64,000 bases of DNA. It comes from Cupriavidus sp. EM10 (GTDB lineage Bacteria > Pseudomonadota > Gammaproteobacteria > Burkholderiales > Burkholderiaceae). Position numbers and translations under genes: made by a program. The notes under the pieces were generated by a model. The model did no database searches. It was not told where the DNA came from and worked only from the letters and a program-made list of their open reading frames with translations. How positions within the stretch are numbered: the stretch's first letter is position 1; each line of letters opens with the position of its first letter. Positions 1 to 10,458 of this stretch are shown piece after piece. Location: the NCBI RefSeq assembly GCF_018729255.1, contig NZ_CP076062.1:263128-327127 (forward strand). The letters are read 5' to 3'.

Positions 1-270
1 ATCGCCGCACTGTGCGCGGCCATCATCGGCAGACAAATCAGTGGTAGGAAGCGACTGCAGGACAAGCTGCTCGTTGCTCAGGACGACATCGAGTTCCTCC
101 TGCAAGTCGAGAAGGCGCACTGCGTCATCCACAAGGAGCGCGACCAAAGCTCGAATAAGCTCATAGTCCGGAATGCCGTACGGGACAAAGGCTTTGAGTA
201 CTCAGGCAAGTTCTCGCCCGGAAAAGTGGCCTACAACGATGGCCCAGGCCGTCGCTACAGTAAGGCGTAG
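1..270 (+). CDS. Hypothetical small protein, 5' end cut by window edge
   Basis: Frame 1 is open from the first base to a TAG stop at 268-270, giving 89 visible residues. The visible N-terminus (AALCAAIIGRQ) is hydrophobic and may be a membrane or signal segment. A charged helical stretch with KLLVAQDDIEFLLQVEKAH follows and could form a coiled coil, and the tail is basic. I do not recognise the family. A hairpin terminator follows, which supports this being the real end of a transcribed gene. Confidence 0.6.
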   Translation: MAALCAAIIGRQISGRKRLQDKLLVAQDDIEFLLQVEKAHCVIHKERDQSSNKLIVRNAVRDKGFEYSGKFSPGKVAYNDGPGRRYSKA

Positions 271-289
271 AGCCAGCTCAACCCTCGAC

Positions 290-340
290 AAGGGGCGCGT
301 CATCGACCATCGGTCTGACGCACCCCTTCTTTTGTTCTTC
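290..340 (+). terminator. Intrinsic terminator
   Basis: AAGGGG-CGCGTCA pairs with TGACGCACCCCTT with one C/A mismatch and is followed by a T-rich run. It ends the preceding partial gene. Confidence 0.75.
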
Positions 341-443
341 TCTCCCCGCCAGGAATGGGTAGGCAGATCTTCCACTGCGCTGTGCGGCATAACAAGCTAT
401 CCACCAACGGCTCCCACGCCACGCACTCGCAAGGAGACATCGA

Positions 444-923
444 ATGCTGTCACTGGCCCTCAACTATCCGACGATCGAGTTCAACACCAACGCCTGCGGC
501 GAACTGCATACCGGCGATGCTCCTCAAGGCATCCTGGCTGCAGTTCCGTTCCAGGATGGCCCCGGGTATGTACTCCCGTACCTCGCGACGATCAACGATC
601 GCTTTTATGTTCTTGGCAATCTGGAAGTCGCCTTCAGTGATGAGTTCTGGGGCAGGGATGCTGAGGATCTTCCGGACGAGGAGCTTGTCATGTCCGAGTG
701 CACGCAAGCTGTCCTGGCTATGCGAGAACGGGCATCGGGTTCCATGATTGTCTTCCCGGTGGACTTCGATCCCATGCCGGCACGCTGCGTCATCTCCGTG
801 GCCATTCCCGTACAGGATGGCCAAACCCAACGGGAAATCAAGGATCAGCTGTCACTTGTCTTCTCAGGTTACGAGCAGCTCGACGACCGGCTGATGAAGC
901 TTGTCAGGGCTCGATCGTATTGA
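444..923 (+). CDS. Hypothetical cytoplasmic protein (159 aa)
   Basis: The ATG at 444 has AAGGAG seven bases upstream. The protein is soluble, acidic, and rich in aromatic and proline residues, with no membrane segment or motif I recognise. It lies between two hairpin terminators and so looks like a stand-alone cassette, like the other small genes of the outer element. Function unknown. Confidence 0.75.
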   Translation: MLSLALNYPTIEFNTNACGELHTGDAPQGILAAVPFQDGPGYVLPYLATINDRFYVLGNLEVAFSDEFWGRDAEDLPDEELVMSECTQAVLAMRERASGSMIVFPVDFDPMPARCVISVAIPVQDGQTQREIKDQLSLVFSGYEQLDDRLMKLVRARSY

Positions 924-939
924 CCACACTAACCCACCG

Positions 940-980
940 CCCGCAGACACGACATTCGTGCTGCGGGCTTTTCCTTTTCC
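940..980 (+). terminator. Intrinsic terminator with CCCGCAG/CTGCGGG stem
   Basis: CCCGCAG, a loop containing CACGA..TCGTG, then CTGCGGG and a T-rich tail. The loop and stem resemble the terminators at 2868 and 38874. Confidence 0.8.
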
Positions 981-1033
981 CGCAAGCAGCGCGCCGCTGG
1001 CGCTAGACCGTCTTACCTTGCGCGAACCTGTGG

Positions 1034-1077
1034 CTCATACCTTCAGCGTCAAGACATCGATTCTGGCTCAAGTCAAC
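1034..1077 (+). repeat. Leader motif copy (CAT..CAAGTCAAC family)
   Basis: CTCATACCTTCAGCG is followed further on by CAAGTCAAC at 1069-1077, upstream of the gene at 1150. This matches the motif found before many other small genes here, although the spacing is looser in this copy. Confidence 0.4.
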
Positions 1078-1149
1078 ACCAATCATTCAACCCGCGGGGA
1101 CGAGCTTCCCGCTTGGGACGCACTTCGCACGCAAATCTGGAGAAGCGAA

Positions 1150-1713
1150 ATGAGCAATAGCATGAACCTACCGAAGATCGCGAGACGCACCGATGTGTTC
1201 GAGCTGCGCAACGCCCTTCGAGCCGTGATTGGGAGCTGCAAAGCAACAAACAAGGCGGCAGTGCTAGCAGTTGACGCTGCAGAGGAAGCGTTTCAGGCGA
1301 GCATCACAGATGAAGAGAAGGCGTACATCGCATCTGCCGCCCGTCGGTGGAAAGTCGCTTGGCATAAGAGCCGGCCGGACGATCCCTTCCTTCGTGGCGT
1401 GGAGTTAAATGCCTACGATGACGTCCGGCACCATTTGGGGATGTCGATGGTGGTCAAGTTCCTCCAGGACGCCCAGAGCGAATCATTGGCAGAGCCTGAC
1501 ACCCGTCGTATCGCTGGTCTCGTGCTGGAAGCGGGCGATGAATCCGTGCTCGATAGTGTAGTGCACGATGAGTGCTCTGCTCGTGCCACGGGAATCAACA
1601 ATGACGGTACTGAAGCACAGGTGGCATTTCTCCTATCGAACGGTTGGACCGAAGAGGCGATCCTGAAGGAAGCCGGTGTTGATCAGGCGCCGCGCAGCTT
1701 GTCGCAAACGTGA
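1150..1713 (+). CDS. Hypothetical protein (187 aa)
   Basis: The ATG at 1150 follows a GGAG seven bases upstream; an upstream in-frame extension exists but lacks a ribosome site. The protein is largely helical and soluble. Its last third (EAQVAFLLSNGWTEEAILKEA) looks like a small helical domain. No known family is recognised. It is preceded by the shared CAAGTCAAC leader and followed by a strong terminator, so it is probably a single-gene unit. Confidence 0.7.
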   Translation: MSNSMNLPKIARRTDVFELRNALRAVIGSCKATNKAAVLAVDAAEEAFQASITDEEKAYIASAARRWKVAWHKSRPDDPFLRGVELNAYDDVRHHLGMSMVVKFLQDAQSESLAEPDTRRIAGLVLEAGDESVLDSVVHDECSARATGINNDGTEAQVAFLLSNGWTEEAILKEAGVDQAPRSLSQT

Positions 1714-1757
1714 AACCCGCCCGTCGCGCTCCTCGAGAGCCGGCGGGTTTTTTCTTT
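1714..1757 (+). terminator. Intrinsic terminator
   Basis: AACCCGCC and GGCGGGTT form the stem, followed by TTTTTTCTTT. Confidence 0.85.
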
Positions 1758-1842
1758 AGGCCCAGCCTGCCCGCTGAACAGCCCGCGTGCACTGTACTCG
1801 GCATGGCGCCCCGTATCCCAAAAGATTACTTGACGCTGTGCT

Positions 1843-1867
1843 GCATCCCTCCCAGGTCAAATCAACC
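1843..1867 (+). repeat. Leader motif copy before the TGT-like gene
   Basis: GCATCCCTCCCAGGTCAAATCAAC starts about 40 bases upstream of the ATG at 1883 and matches the consensus gCATnnCTcC..CAAGTCAAC. A TTGACG lies just upstream at about 1830. Confidence 0.55.
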
Positions 1868-1882
1868 TTGGAGTGCTGCGAT

Positions 1883-2854
1883 ATGAATGGAGAGACGATG
1901 GGAATGCCGGTAGGACAGGTGAATGCGATCCTGGAAGATGAGTTGGTCATGCGGATTGGCATTCCGCACCGCGGTGGCCGCCTGGCCTTCCACGCATTCG
2001 AGCAAGGCTACCCAGCGATGGTGAGCGCGAACGCGTTCTGGAACCCAACGAAGCGTGAATTTGTAATGCCGGCGGCGACGGATCTGACTGAGATGGATTT
2101 CGCCCTAGACTCAGCTGGTTACTCGGCGATCAGTCTTTGGCAGAAGAAGGGCCGACAAGACGGCATTGCCGGCGTCTATCCATGGTCCCTCGAGCAGTAC
2201 CTGGAGTTTGCAAATCTGTGTGGTGCTCGCTGGATGTCTAGTCCCGACCTTTGCTGCGAGCCGCAGGTTGCGGGCAACCAAGAGGAAGTGGACTACCGCG
2301 TGAACACAACGGCAACTTTGCTGGAGGCGTCGTTACGCGTGTTGTACGAGTGGCAAAACAGGCTCGCAAGGACCCTAACTGCGCGCGAAGTGGCGAACAT
2401 GATCAAGCCAATCGTACCCGTACTGCAGGGATGGAACGTGGAGACGTATCTACGAAGTCTCGATCTAACAATGCAAGTATGGGAGCGCTGGCAACCGTGG
2501 CTGGCCCCACCCGCTCTGATCGGTGTCGGTTCAGTATGCCGGCGTTCGCTGAATCACCCTACTCACGGCCTGTACGCCATTCTCTCGGGATTGGAGGGAC
2601 GGTTGCCTAAAGGTGTTCGCGCTCACTTGTTCGGTATTAAGGGGAGCTGTCTCGCGGAGCTCAAGATGATGGATTGGATCGCTTCCGCGGACTCCATGGC
2701 GTATGACTTCGGTGCCCGCGTGAAAGCTCGGGAGTGCGGGGTATCGAACACGATCGAGCACCGGTCATCAGAAATGAGTCGATGGATGTCGTCGGCCGCG
2801 TCTCGCCTCAAGCCCGCACCCGGTGACCAGTTCCGACTGAGCCTGTCCCATTGA
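1883..2854 (+). CDS. TGT-like base-exchange enzyme (DpdA / queuine tRNA-ribosyltransferase-like)
   Basis: A 323-residue protein; the ATG at 1883 has TTGGAG upstream, and a second possible start is 1898. Residues around 70-80 (ALDSAGYSAI) resemble the TGT active-site stretch DSGGFQ. A late segment (IASADSMAYDFGAR) resembles the region after the TIM-barrel strand carrying the catalytic Asp. No CxCxxC zinc site of canonical tRNA TGT is visible, as in the DpdA branch that puts 7-deazaguanine into DNA. No preQ0 synthesis genes or DpdB/C partners are next to it. The TGT-fold assignment is fairly good. DNA versus tRNA as substrate is inference. Confidence 0.6.
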   Translation: MNGETMGMPVGQVNAILEDELVMRIGIPHRGGRLAFHAFEQGYPAMVSANAFWNPTKREFVMPAATDLTEMDFALDSAGYSAISLWQKKGRQDGIAGVYPWSLEQYLEFANLCGARWMSSPDLCCEPQVAGNQEEVDYRVNTTATLLEASLRVLYEWQNRLARTLTAREVANMIKPIVPVLQGWNVETYLRSLDLTMQVWERWQPWLAPPALIGVGSVCRRSLNHPTHGLYAILSGLEGRLPKGVRAHLFGIKGSCLAELKMMDWIASADSMAYDFGARVKARECGVSNTIEHRSSEMSRWMSSAASRLKPAPGDQFRLSLSH

Positions 2855-2867
2855 CCACCAACCCATG

Positions 2868-2907
2868 GCCCGCAGACACGACTTTCGTGTTGCGGGCTTC
2901 AATTTTT
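2868..2907 (+). terminator. Intrinsic terminator
   Basis: GCCCGCA and TGCGGGC stem with the same ACACGA..TCGTG loop region as the terminator at 940. Confidence 0.75.
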
Positions 2908-2969
2908 GCGGCAGATGGCGACGAGGCGAAGGTGGCGCCCAGGCCTTCATGTTTGCATGATCCTGTGCT

Positions 2970-2990
2970 GCATATCTCCCAAGTCAACAC
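2970..2990 (+). repeat. Leader motif copy before the interrupted gene
   Basis: GCATATCTCCCAAGTCAACAC lies 22 bases upstream of the ATG at 3012 and is one of the best matches to the family. Confidence 0.65.
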
Positions 2991-3011
2991 AACTATGGAG
3001 CGAGCAGCGGG

Positions 3012-3186
3012 ATGAACGAGAACTTATTGGGGAATGCGAAGCGACAGGCTATGCGCAGAACTATGGAATCACGCGAACAGAAGCTTCCGGAAGGTTGGAC
3101 CGAAGCGAGTCCAGGAGGGTTAGCAACTAACCCTGACCCCTCACCGGGGGAATCATCGATAGAGCTATCGTCGATTAAGAGGTACC
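3012..3186 (+). pseudogene. 5' half of a small gene interrupted by the GInt island
   Basis: The ATG at 3012 begins MNENLLGNAKRQAMRR and runs through GWTEASPGGLATNPDPSPG to a tyrosine codon near 3183-3185, where island sequence begins. The matching 3' half is at 32584-32694. Joining ...SSIKRY to GTWFVVFHRDD... gives one smooth protein of about 93 residues. The reading frame happens to continue 20-odd bases into the island before a stop at 3192-3194. The function of the intact protein is unknown. Confidence 0.75.
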
Positions 3187-3188
3187 AT

Positions 3189-3205
3189 GGCTAGTGTTGC
3201 ATTTC
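3189..3205 (+). repeat. Left terminal inverted repeat of the island
   Basis: GGCTAGTGTTGCATTTC matches GGCTACTGTTGCGTTTC on the minus strand at 32552-32568 at 15 of 17 positions. Both lie just inside the points where the interrupted gene breaks. Confidence 0.65.
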
Positions 3206-3255
3206 ACTTAGAGGGAAAGCTCTGTACGTAGAGGTATCCCCAACCGTTATCTCCA

Positions 3256-4434
3256 GTGCTCGTCCGTACTCAAGCAGTTCCTGAACATGTCATCGTTGAC
3301 CCCGTGAGACACATGCCAAGACTATGGTCCACGGCGTGGTCCCTAGGCCTCACGAGTAGTTCTCAGGCGACCAGCACGCGAAAGCTGTACCTCCAGCATC
3401 TGGACAGCTTTTATCGGTACTGTGACGAACGCTTCGGTGCCGACGCCTTCGACGAGGGTATGAGCACTCGGGACGCTGAGGGCGTGATGCTCATGGTGGA
3501 GTCGTTCTATCTAACGACAACCTCCGACCCGGCCTACAACACGACTGATGTTCAGCGGTGGGGCGTAGTCAGAGCATTCGTGCAATCGCTGGCCAAACGC
3601 TTAGCGCCTAGTAACCCAGAGTGGGCCGCAGCTGCTTCTATGCTGGCAGCCATGGGCAGGATGCGCGCCCCCCGTCTCGGTGGCTTCCGCTTCATTCGTG
3701 CGCTGCCGAAAACAACGCTGCTGGACCTCCTTGAGGTAGCGCATCCCAGCTCGCCTCGAAATCCTTTCAAGGGGTATCAAACGCGCGTGCGGAACTGGCT
3801 CATCGTCAACCTAATGCTGCTGGCTGGGCTCCGTCGTGGCGAAGCACTGCTGTTGGCCTGTGACTCCTTGAAGGAAGACGTGGACCCGGAGTCAGGAGAG
3901 GTGGTTCGTTGGCTTGACATCACCACGGTGTTCGAGAACGATCCGAGGTCGACCACGCCACGCATCAAAACTCTGGAATCCCACAGGCAAATTCCGGTGT
4001 CAGAGGACTTAGCTCTGCTCTACCAGCACTTCGCCGCCGAGCATCGACCTACCGATGCCGGACATGGTTTCCTACTGACCACCAAGGCGGGGGCCCCGCT
4101 CTCTGCCGAGGCACTAAGTAAGGTCTTCAGGAAACTGACGGATGCCCTGGCACCCGAGGCAATCCAAAGCCTCTTCGATAGATCTGGCGGCAAGACGAAC
4201 ATTTCGCCTCACGACCTGCGACACACCTGCGCCACGGCCAGATACACGATGTTTATGGAGCTGAACCCCGACCGCGAGTTGGCAATCCAACGGATGCGGG
4301 CGTTCTTCGGATGGTCAGCGAGGTCAGCCATGCCTGAGCACTACGCACGTGCGGCGATTCAGGACGACTTGATGCAAGCATGGAACACACTGTTTGCTGA
4401 AAAGACTAGTCTTATGCGGGGGATTTCTGCGTGA
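3256..4434 (+). CDS. ginA: Tyrosine recombinase GinA
   Basis: A 392-residue protein from a GTG at 3256; an internal ATG at 3313 is an alternative start. The N-terminal half is a SAM-like core-binding domain. The C-terminal catalytic domain shows the first Arg box (LLAGLRRGEALLL), the HxLR box (ISPHDLRHTCATA) and a nucleophile candidate in PEHYARAAI. It overlaps ginB by four bases (ATGA type), so translation is probably coupled. In GInt islands the four gin products act together in excision and integration. The name rests on operon architecture and domain order, not on a similarity search. Confidence 0.8.
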   Translation: MLVRTQAVPEHVIVDPVRHMPRLWSTAWSLGLTSSSQATSTRKLYLQHLDSFYRYCDERFGADAFDEGMSTRDAEGVMLMVESFYLTTTSDPAYNTTDVQRWGVVRAFVQSLAKRLAPSNPEWAAAASMLAAMGRMRAPRLGGFRFIRALPKTTLLDLLEVAHPSSPRNPFKGYQTRVRNWLIVNLMLLAGLRRGEALLLACDSLKEDVDPESGEVVRWLDITTVFENDPRSTTPRIKTLESHRQIPVSEDLALLYQHFAAEHRPTDAGHGFLLTTKAGAPLSAEALSKVFRKLTDALAPEAIQSLFDRSGGKTNISPHDLRHTCATARYTMFMELNPDRELAIQRMRAFFGWSARSAMPEHYARAAIQDDLMQAWNTLFAEKTSLMRGISA

Positions 4435-5924
4435 ACCACGCCATTGAAATCGCCCTCCCGCAACCTCAGTCCGAGCATGGTGGGAAATCTCCCTTGGACT
4501 GGAAGTGGCCCGCTGCCCCCGCGTTGATGACCCTTTTCGACAAGTATTCCGGACGGGAGTCGGTGGTGAGGTTGGCGGACCGTCACTGGGAGGTCTTTGC
4601 AGCTGGCAGCACGGTACGGCTGGAGTTCGCCGAGGGTCAAGTTGGCGAATTACAGCGAGCGCTTGTTCTGCTGACACGACGGGCGTCCTCCCCAGCACCA
4701 TTCCGGACCTTCGCCAACGTCCTCATAGCCAAATGGCCAGCCATCTTGGAACTGCTCGCTACCCCTGCGGAAAAGCTGCGAGAGACCTGGACCACTGTGC
4801 TGAGCCACCCGCTGGAGACGAACGTCGCGAAGGCCGTGTTGAAGCTAGCTTGCAAGGCTGGCGCCGGCCACTGGCGAGCAGTTCACATGCCTCTCGTGAA
4901 GAGCTTGGACACCTTCGTGAAGGAAGGCCTCCGGCAGAACAAGCGAAGCATAGGCAAGAGAGAGCGTGTGGCTTCCGTTGACGCCCAGGCAGCTATTGTT
5001 CGAGTTCTGGATGCGGCGGCGAGCGAGGACGACTTGACCGACAGACAGGTGGAGGGCGCTGTCGCACTGCTTATCACCTACCAACACGGTATGCGACCAG
5101 TTCAGGCGCTGTGCCTCGACGTGACGCATGTCCGCTTCTTCCGTGATGCAAGCGACGACCTTGCTTGCGTGCTCTCGTTCCATGCTGCAAAGCAAACACC
5201 AGGCAACGAATTCGAGTTGCTACGCCAAGTCAAACCGGAGTGGGTTCCGCTCGTCGCGAGGCTGCACGCGACGGCGCTCGCTCACGGGCGGCTGCGGCTA
5301 TTCAACGCAACCGGACCAATTACCTTCTGGGACAGGGCAGTGGTTCTCTGTAAGCGGTTCTCCGTGCAACTGGACAGCACGGCGCGCTCGCTCCGTCACA
5401 CCGGGGCGCAAACGCTCGCCGATGCGGGGCATGATAGGGCTAGCATCCAAGCGTTCCTCGGCCACAAGAGCGCAGAGGCCGCGTCGCACTACATCCGGGC
5501 AAGCTTCAAGCAAGCCGAGCTCATCAACACGGCGCTCGGTGCGTCGAAACTCTACAACAGCCTCTTGGACATATCGACCGGCAGTTTCGTCTCAGCCGAC
5601 GAGATACAGCTGGCTCCTGAGGACCAGCAGATTGGCGCTGTGGTGGGGTATCGGCTGGTTGCTGGCGTGGGACTGTGCAAAGCGGGTCAGAGCAGCTGCG
5701 CCTACAACCCGGTGACGTCTTGCTATGGCTGTCCGAAGTTCATGCCATCCCTAGACCGGGAATCCCACGTCGAAGCTATCGAAGGGATGCGCGACCAAGT
5801 CCGCCTGTACCTAAAGCAGGGAATCTCCGATGAGACGCCGGCCTACCGGCAACTCACGCGCGCGCTGGCGGGGGCGCAGCAGGCGTTAACCCTGATTGAT
5901 GACCGACCCAAGAACCACGGATGA
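4431..5924 (+). CDS. ginB: Tyrosine recombinase GinB
   Basis: A 497-residue tyrosine recombinase. The Arg box is in YQHGMRPVQALCLDV, the second box is SLRHTGAQTLADAGHD, and the GHKS box leads to the tyrosine in SHYIRAS. The C-terminal extension holds a Cys cluster (CKAGQSSCAYNPVTSCYGC) that may bind zinc. It starts and ends in four-base overlaps with its neighbours. Length and the Cys-rich tail fit the second, larger recombinase of Tn554-like and GInt modules. Confidence 0.8.
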   Translation: MNHAIEIALPQPQSEHGGKSPLDWKWPAAPALMTLFDKYSGRESVVRLADRHWEVFAAGSTVRLEFAEGQVGELQRALVLLTRRASSPAPFRTFANVLIAKWPAILELLATPAEKLRETWTTVLSHPLETNVAKAVLKLACKAGAGHWRAVHMPLVKSLDTFVKEGLRQNKRSIGKRERVASVDAQAAIVRVLDAAASEDDLTDRQVEGAVALLITYQHGMRPVQALCLDVTHVRFFRDASDDLACVLSFHAAKQTPGNEFELLRQVKPEWVPLVARLHATALAHGRLRLFNATGPITFWDRAVVLCKRFSVQLDSTARSLRHTGAQTLADAGHDRASIQAFLGHKSAEAASHYIRASFKQAELINTALGASKLYNSLLDISTGSFVSADEIQLAPEDQQIGAVVGYRLVAGVGLCKAGQSSCAYNPVTSCYGCPKFMPSLDRESHVEAIEGMRDQVRLYLKQGISDETPAYRQLTRALAGAQQALTLIDDRPKNHG

Positions 5925-7849
5925 CCATCCACATCCTCTCGCCTCAACTGACGCCACCGCCGCAGGCCTATCTGAGCTTCATCGACCGGATGCGTCGTGT
6001 CGCTTCATCGCACGGACTTGACTGGCACATCGAACTCGACAGCAACGGCGCCGCCACGTCTAACACGGACTGGGACTTACGCAAGTTGAACAAAAGCCAT
6101 GACCTCCACGTCCCTGGAAGTTGTGGCTTTGCGGTGTCGCGCGACCTGACCGCGATGGCGGCCTCAACTGGATGGCACCCCAGCCAATTGCCGGAAGGCG
6201 CGGTGCTCGGTGAAGACGTGCAGGACTTCATCAAAGCCCTAATCGTCGAGCACTGCAGCAGCGGCCGCTCGACCGGCGACACACAACAAATAGCCAGAGC
6301 TGCTCGTCGCCTCTTCTCTCTGGTTCGATGCCCGCCGTGGGAGCTTTCACGTGAAAACTTTGACGCCGTCTTGGGCCTTAAGGCCTGGTCCGACAAGCCG
6401 GCGCGCGACTTCTCAACGGTCGCGAGGTACATCGACGAGAACCTCATCTCCGTTCATTGCCCAGTCCGCCCGGAACTAAAAAGGAAGGAGTCGTCAGCGT
6501 TGCTCGGCTCGCTGCAGGAACGCCAGCACGCCGAGAAGCTACCGGACCTTTCCGCGCTACTTGAACTGACGCGAATCGTCTTCCAGGAGACGCCCCAGAC
6601 CTACATGGACGCAGTTCGCTTCGGTGTCGTGAAACTGGCTCTGTTCACGGGACTGCGAATCGAGGAGGTGCTGACGATACCCGCCGACTGCTTGGTTTGG
6701 GATGAACACCTCGACATAGTCACCGGCCGCCCGGCCGGAACGGTGGGCGGCGTCTCACGCTCCTTGCGACTGCACTATTACGCCGAGAAGCACATCGACG
6801 GCGCCCCAAATCTGCTTGTTGAGGCACACCAGCATGTGCCCGCGATGTTCGAAGATGTTGTGGTCTCAACGGTCACTGAGATGGTAGAGATTGTCGGCCC
6901 CGTCCGAGAGCTGCTGCGCCTGCAACAGCAGAACCCCAGCCGATTTCCTGACTCGGATTGCCGGATTTTTCGTACCTCCTCCGGGAGGCCAGTTTGGACT
7001 AGCGACCGCCTATTTCTGAGCCTGGGGCGGAGCACGGCAGGACGAACTTACCCGCTCCAGCTTCCCCTTCAAGAGGACACAGAAATCAAGCCGATGCTGT
7101 ACCCGGGAATGCTCATCGCGCTAGGACGTCATGCAGGCCGGTCGATGTTCAGTGTGTACGGACGGTCGCCTGAGTCGAAGTTGATGTCAATCAAGCCGCA
7201 CAGTCTTCGGCATCTCATGAACACAGAGATGTTCCGTAAGAATGTGCCTGACACCATCATTACGCACCAGTTCGGTCGACGGACCGTCGCTCAGAGCTAC
7301 GAGTATGACCATCGCAACCTCGCAGAGAAGTTGAGCTTCGTCAAACTGCCGCCTGCAGCGTCCAAGGTCCTTCCCGCAGGAAGCGCCAAGGAATTGGTGG
7401 GCAAGATGGTCGTCAGTGGTATGGCGCTGCAAAGCCATTTGGGGCAATCGTTTAAGCGCATCCAGCACGAGAGCGGTGATGAAGCAGCCTTCATCTACTT
7501 GGCGGCCAACGCAGATGGCTTCCACGTCACGCCGTACGGTTTCTGCACCAACAGCTTCTCTGTCAATCCCTGCACTCGACACCTCAAGTGCTTCGACCAG
7601 TGCAAGCACTTTACGGCCAGCGGGGTCGCTGAGCACCGGGTGACTCTTGAAGACCTTCGCTCGAAGCTCGTGGCGATGCGGGACGCGGCTCGTTGCAAGC
7701 CGGCCACCACCGTGGGGCGCAAGAACCAGATTGCCCATGCCGAGCGGCTGATTGCTGGTGTGTCGGCTGCGCTTCACGCCCAACCGAACCAATCCGTCTT
7801 CGCAGACGGCATCGACCATTCCACCCTGAAAGAGGACATCTTCAAATGA
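5921..7849 (+). CDS. ginC: Large tyrosine recombinase GinC
   Basis: A 642-residue protein with catalytic boxes LALFTGLRIEEVLTI and KPHSLRHLMNTEMF and a tyrosine in SYEYDHR, followed by a C-terminal Cys cluster (CTNSFSVNPCTRHLKCFDQC). The size and the Cys-rich C-terminus resemble TnpB of Tn554. It overlaps ginB and ginD. The HxLR-like box reads HSLRH, and the following residues (THQFGRR) deviate from the usual LGH box, which is common in this subfamily. Confidence 0.8.
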   Translation: MTIHILSPQLTPPPQAYLSFIDRMRRVASSHGLDWHIELDSNGAATSNTDWDLRKLNKSHDLHVPGSCGFAVSRDLTAMAASTGWHPSQLPEGAVLGEDVQDFIKALIVEHCSSGRSTGDTQQIARAARRLFSLVRCPPWELSRENFDAVLGLKAWSDKPARDFSTVARYIDENLISVHCPVRPELKRKESSALLGSLQERQHAEKLPDLSALLELTRIVFQETPQTYMDAVRFGVVKLALFTGLRIEEVLTIPADCLVWDEHLDIVTGRPAGTVGGVSRSLRLHYYAEKHIDGAPNLLVEAHQHVPAMFEDVVVSTVTEMVEIVGPVRELLRLQQQNPSRFPDSDCRIFRTSSGRPVWTSDRLFLSLGRSTAGRTYPLQLPLQEDTEIKPMLYPGMLIALGRHAGRSMFSVYGRSPESKLMSIKPHSLRHLMNTEMFRKNVPDTIITHQFGRRTVAQSYEYDHRNLAEKLSFVKLPPAASKVLPAGSAKELVGKMVVSGMALQSHLGQSFKRIQHESGDEAAFIYLAANADGFHVTPYGFCTNSFSVNPCTRHLKCFDQCKHFTASGVAEHRVTLEDLRSKLVAMRDAARCKPATTVGRKNQIAHAERLIAGVSAALHAQPNQSVFADGIDHSTLKEDIFK

Positions 7850-8328
7850 GGCTGCTCTTAGACCCCAAGAACGAGGAGCTGGCCGACATCCTCAACACGC
7901 TACTCACCGACAACATCGACATCACAGCGCGGGAGGTGGCACGGCGCCACAGCACGTTGAAGAACCCTTCAGCGTTCACGCGCAATGAGGCTAGAAGCGC
8001 GCTCATCGCTGCGGCCCAGGCACAGCAGCAAGGAGTACGCAAAATCGTCGCCGGAGGTGGAGGCGCCGGCAGTCTGCAAGACCAGGCCGCAGGCTACCGG
8101 CAGGACATCAAGCGGCTGGAAGCCCAGCTCACGCATATGGTGGCAGCCCACGCCGGCCTCATCCGCGCGGTTCAAATGGCCGGAGGCGGGCCTGCACTTG
8201 AGCGGTTCTGGCGAGACTACAAGGCGGTGGGCGACGCGGTACACAGCCTTTCAGCAGCCAACGCCGAGCGTCCAGTAACGCATCTGCCCTTGCGCGTCGT
8301 CAAGATGTCAGACGGAACGGCAGATTGA
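7846..8328 (+). CDS. ginD: Small accessory recombination protein GinD
   Basis: A 160-residue protein starting at an ATG that overlaps the ginC stop. The N-terminal part (DIDITAREVARRHSTLKNPS) looks like a helix-turn-helix. A Gly-rich linker (VAGGGGAGSLQ) and a helical stretch (YRQDIKRLEAQLTHMVAAH) with coiled-coil character follow. The position matches TnpC of Tn554 and GinD of GInt islands, small proteins required with the three recombinases. Confidence 0.75.
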   Translation: MRLLLDPKNEELADILNTLLTDNIDITAREVARRHSTLKNPSAFTRNEARSALIAAAQAQQQGVRKIVAGGGGAGSLQDQAAGYRQDIKRLEAQLTHMVAAHAGLIRAVQMAGGGPALERFWRDYKAVGDAVHSLSAANAERPVTHLPLRVVKMSDGTAD

Positions 8329-8346
8329 AAGGTCGGAGCCGACCTG

Positions 8347-8400
8347 CCTGGGTTGAGTTTTTGCAGCAAATCCACAATGCGTTCGCATAACAAACCTCCA
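8347..8400 (-). repeat. Subterminal inverted repeat, copy 1
   Basis: Read on the minus strand, TGGAGGTTTGTTATGCGAAC and onwards aligns over about 54 bases with the plus strand at 32399-32452, including GTGCGAACGC/ATGCGAACGC and TTTGCTNCAAAA. Both translate to a similar peptide (GLLCERIVDLLQ here). It lies just after ginD. Whether it is a recombination site, a terminator relic or a micro-gene is unknown. Confidence 0.55.
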
Positions 8401-8544
8401 CTGATTCGCGTCGCCAATCCACCACCTAATCGCGCAGTGGCAACAGCAATGAGCGCTGATGTAGCCGAAGAAAGCTAGCGCCAGCGCAACTGTGTTGGTG
8501 TTCCTGTGATGGCAGCTATCGGCCAGAAGCAGACATTCGTTTTG
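8401..8544. other. Intergenic gap between the gin operon and ptxE
   Basis: No gene is seen. The stretch includes a TGGCAACAGCAATG that loosely resembles the GCAACAG repeats at the island right end. No clear terminator was found for either convergent operon. Confidence 0.4.

Positions 8545-10458
<1,914 letters not shown>

Noticed and set aside
3256..8328. Classical RIT (recombinase-in-trio) element
   Set aside because: Three recombinases are present, but their larger sizes, the fourth small gene and the large cargo fit the GInt/Tn554-like plan better.
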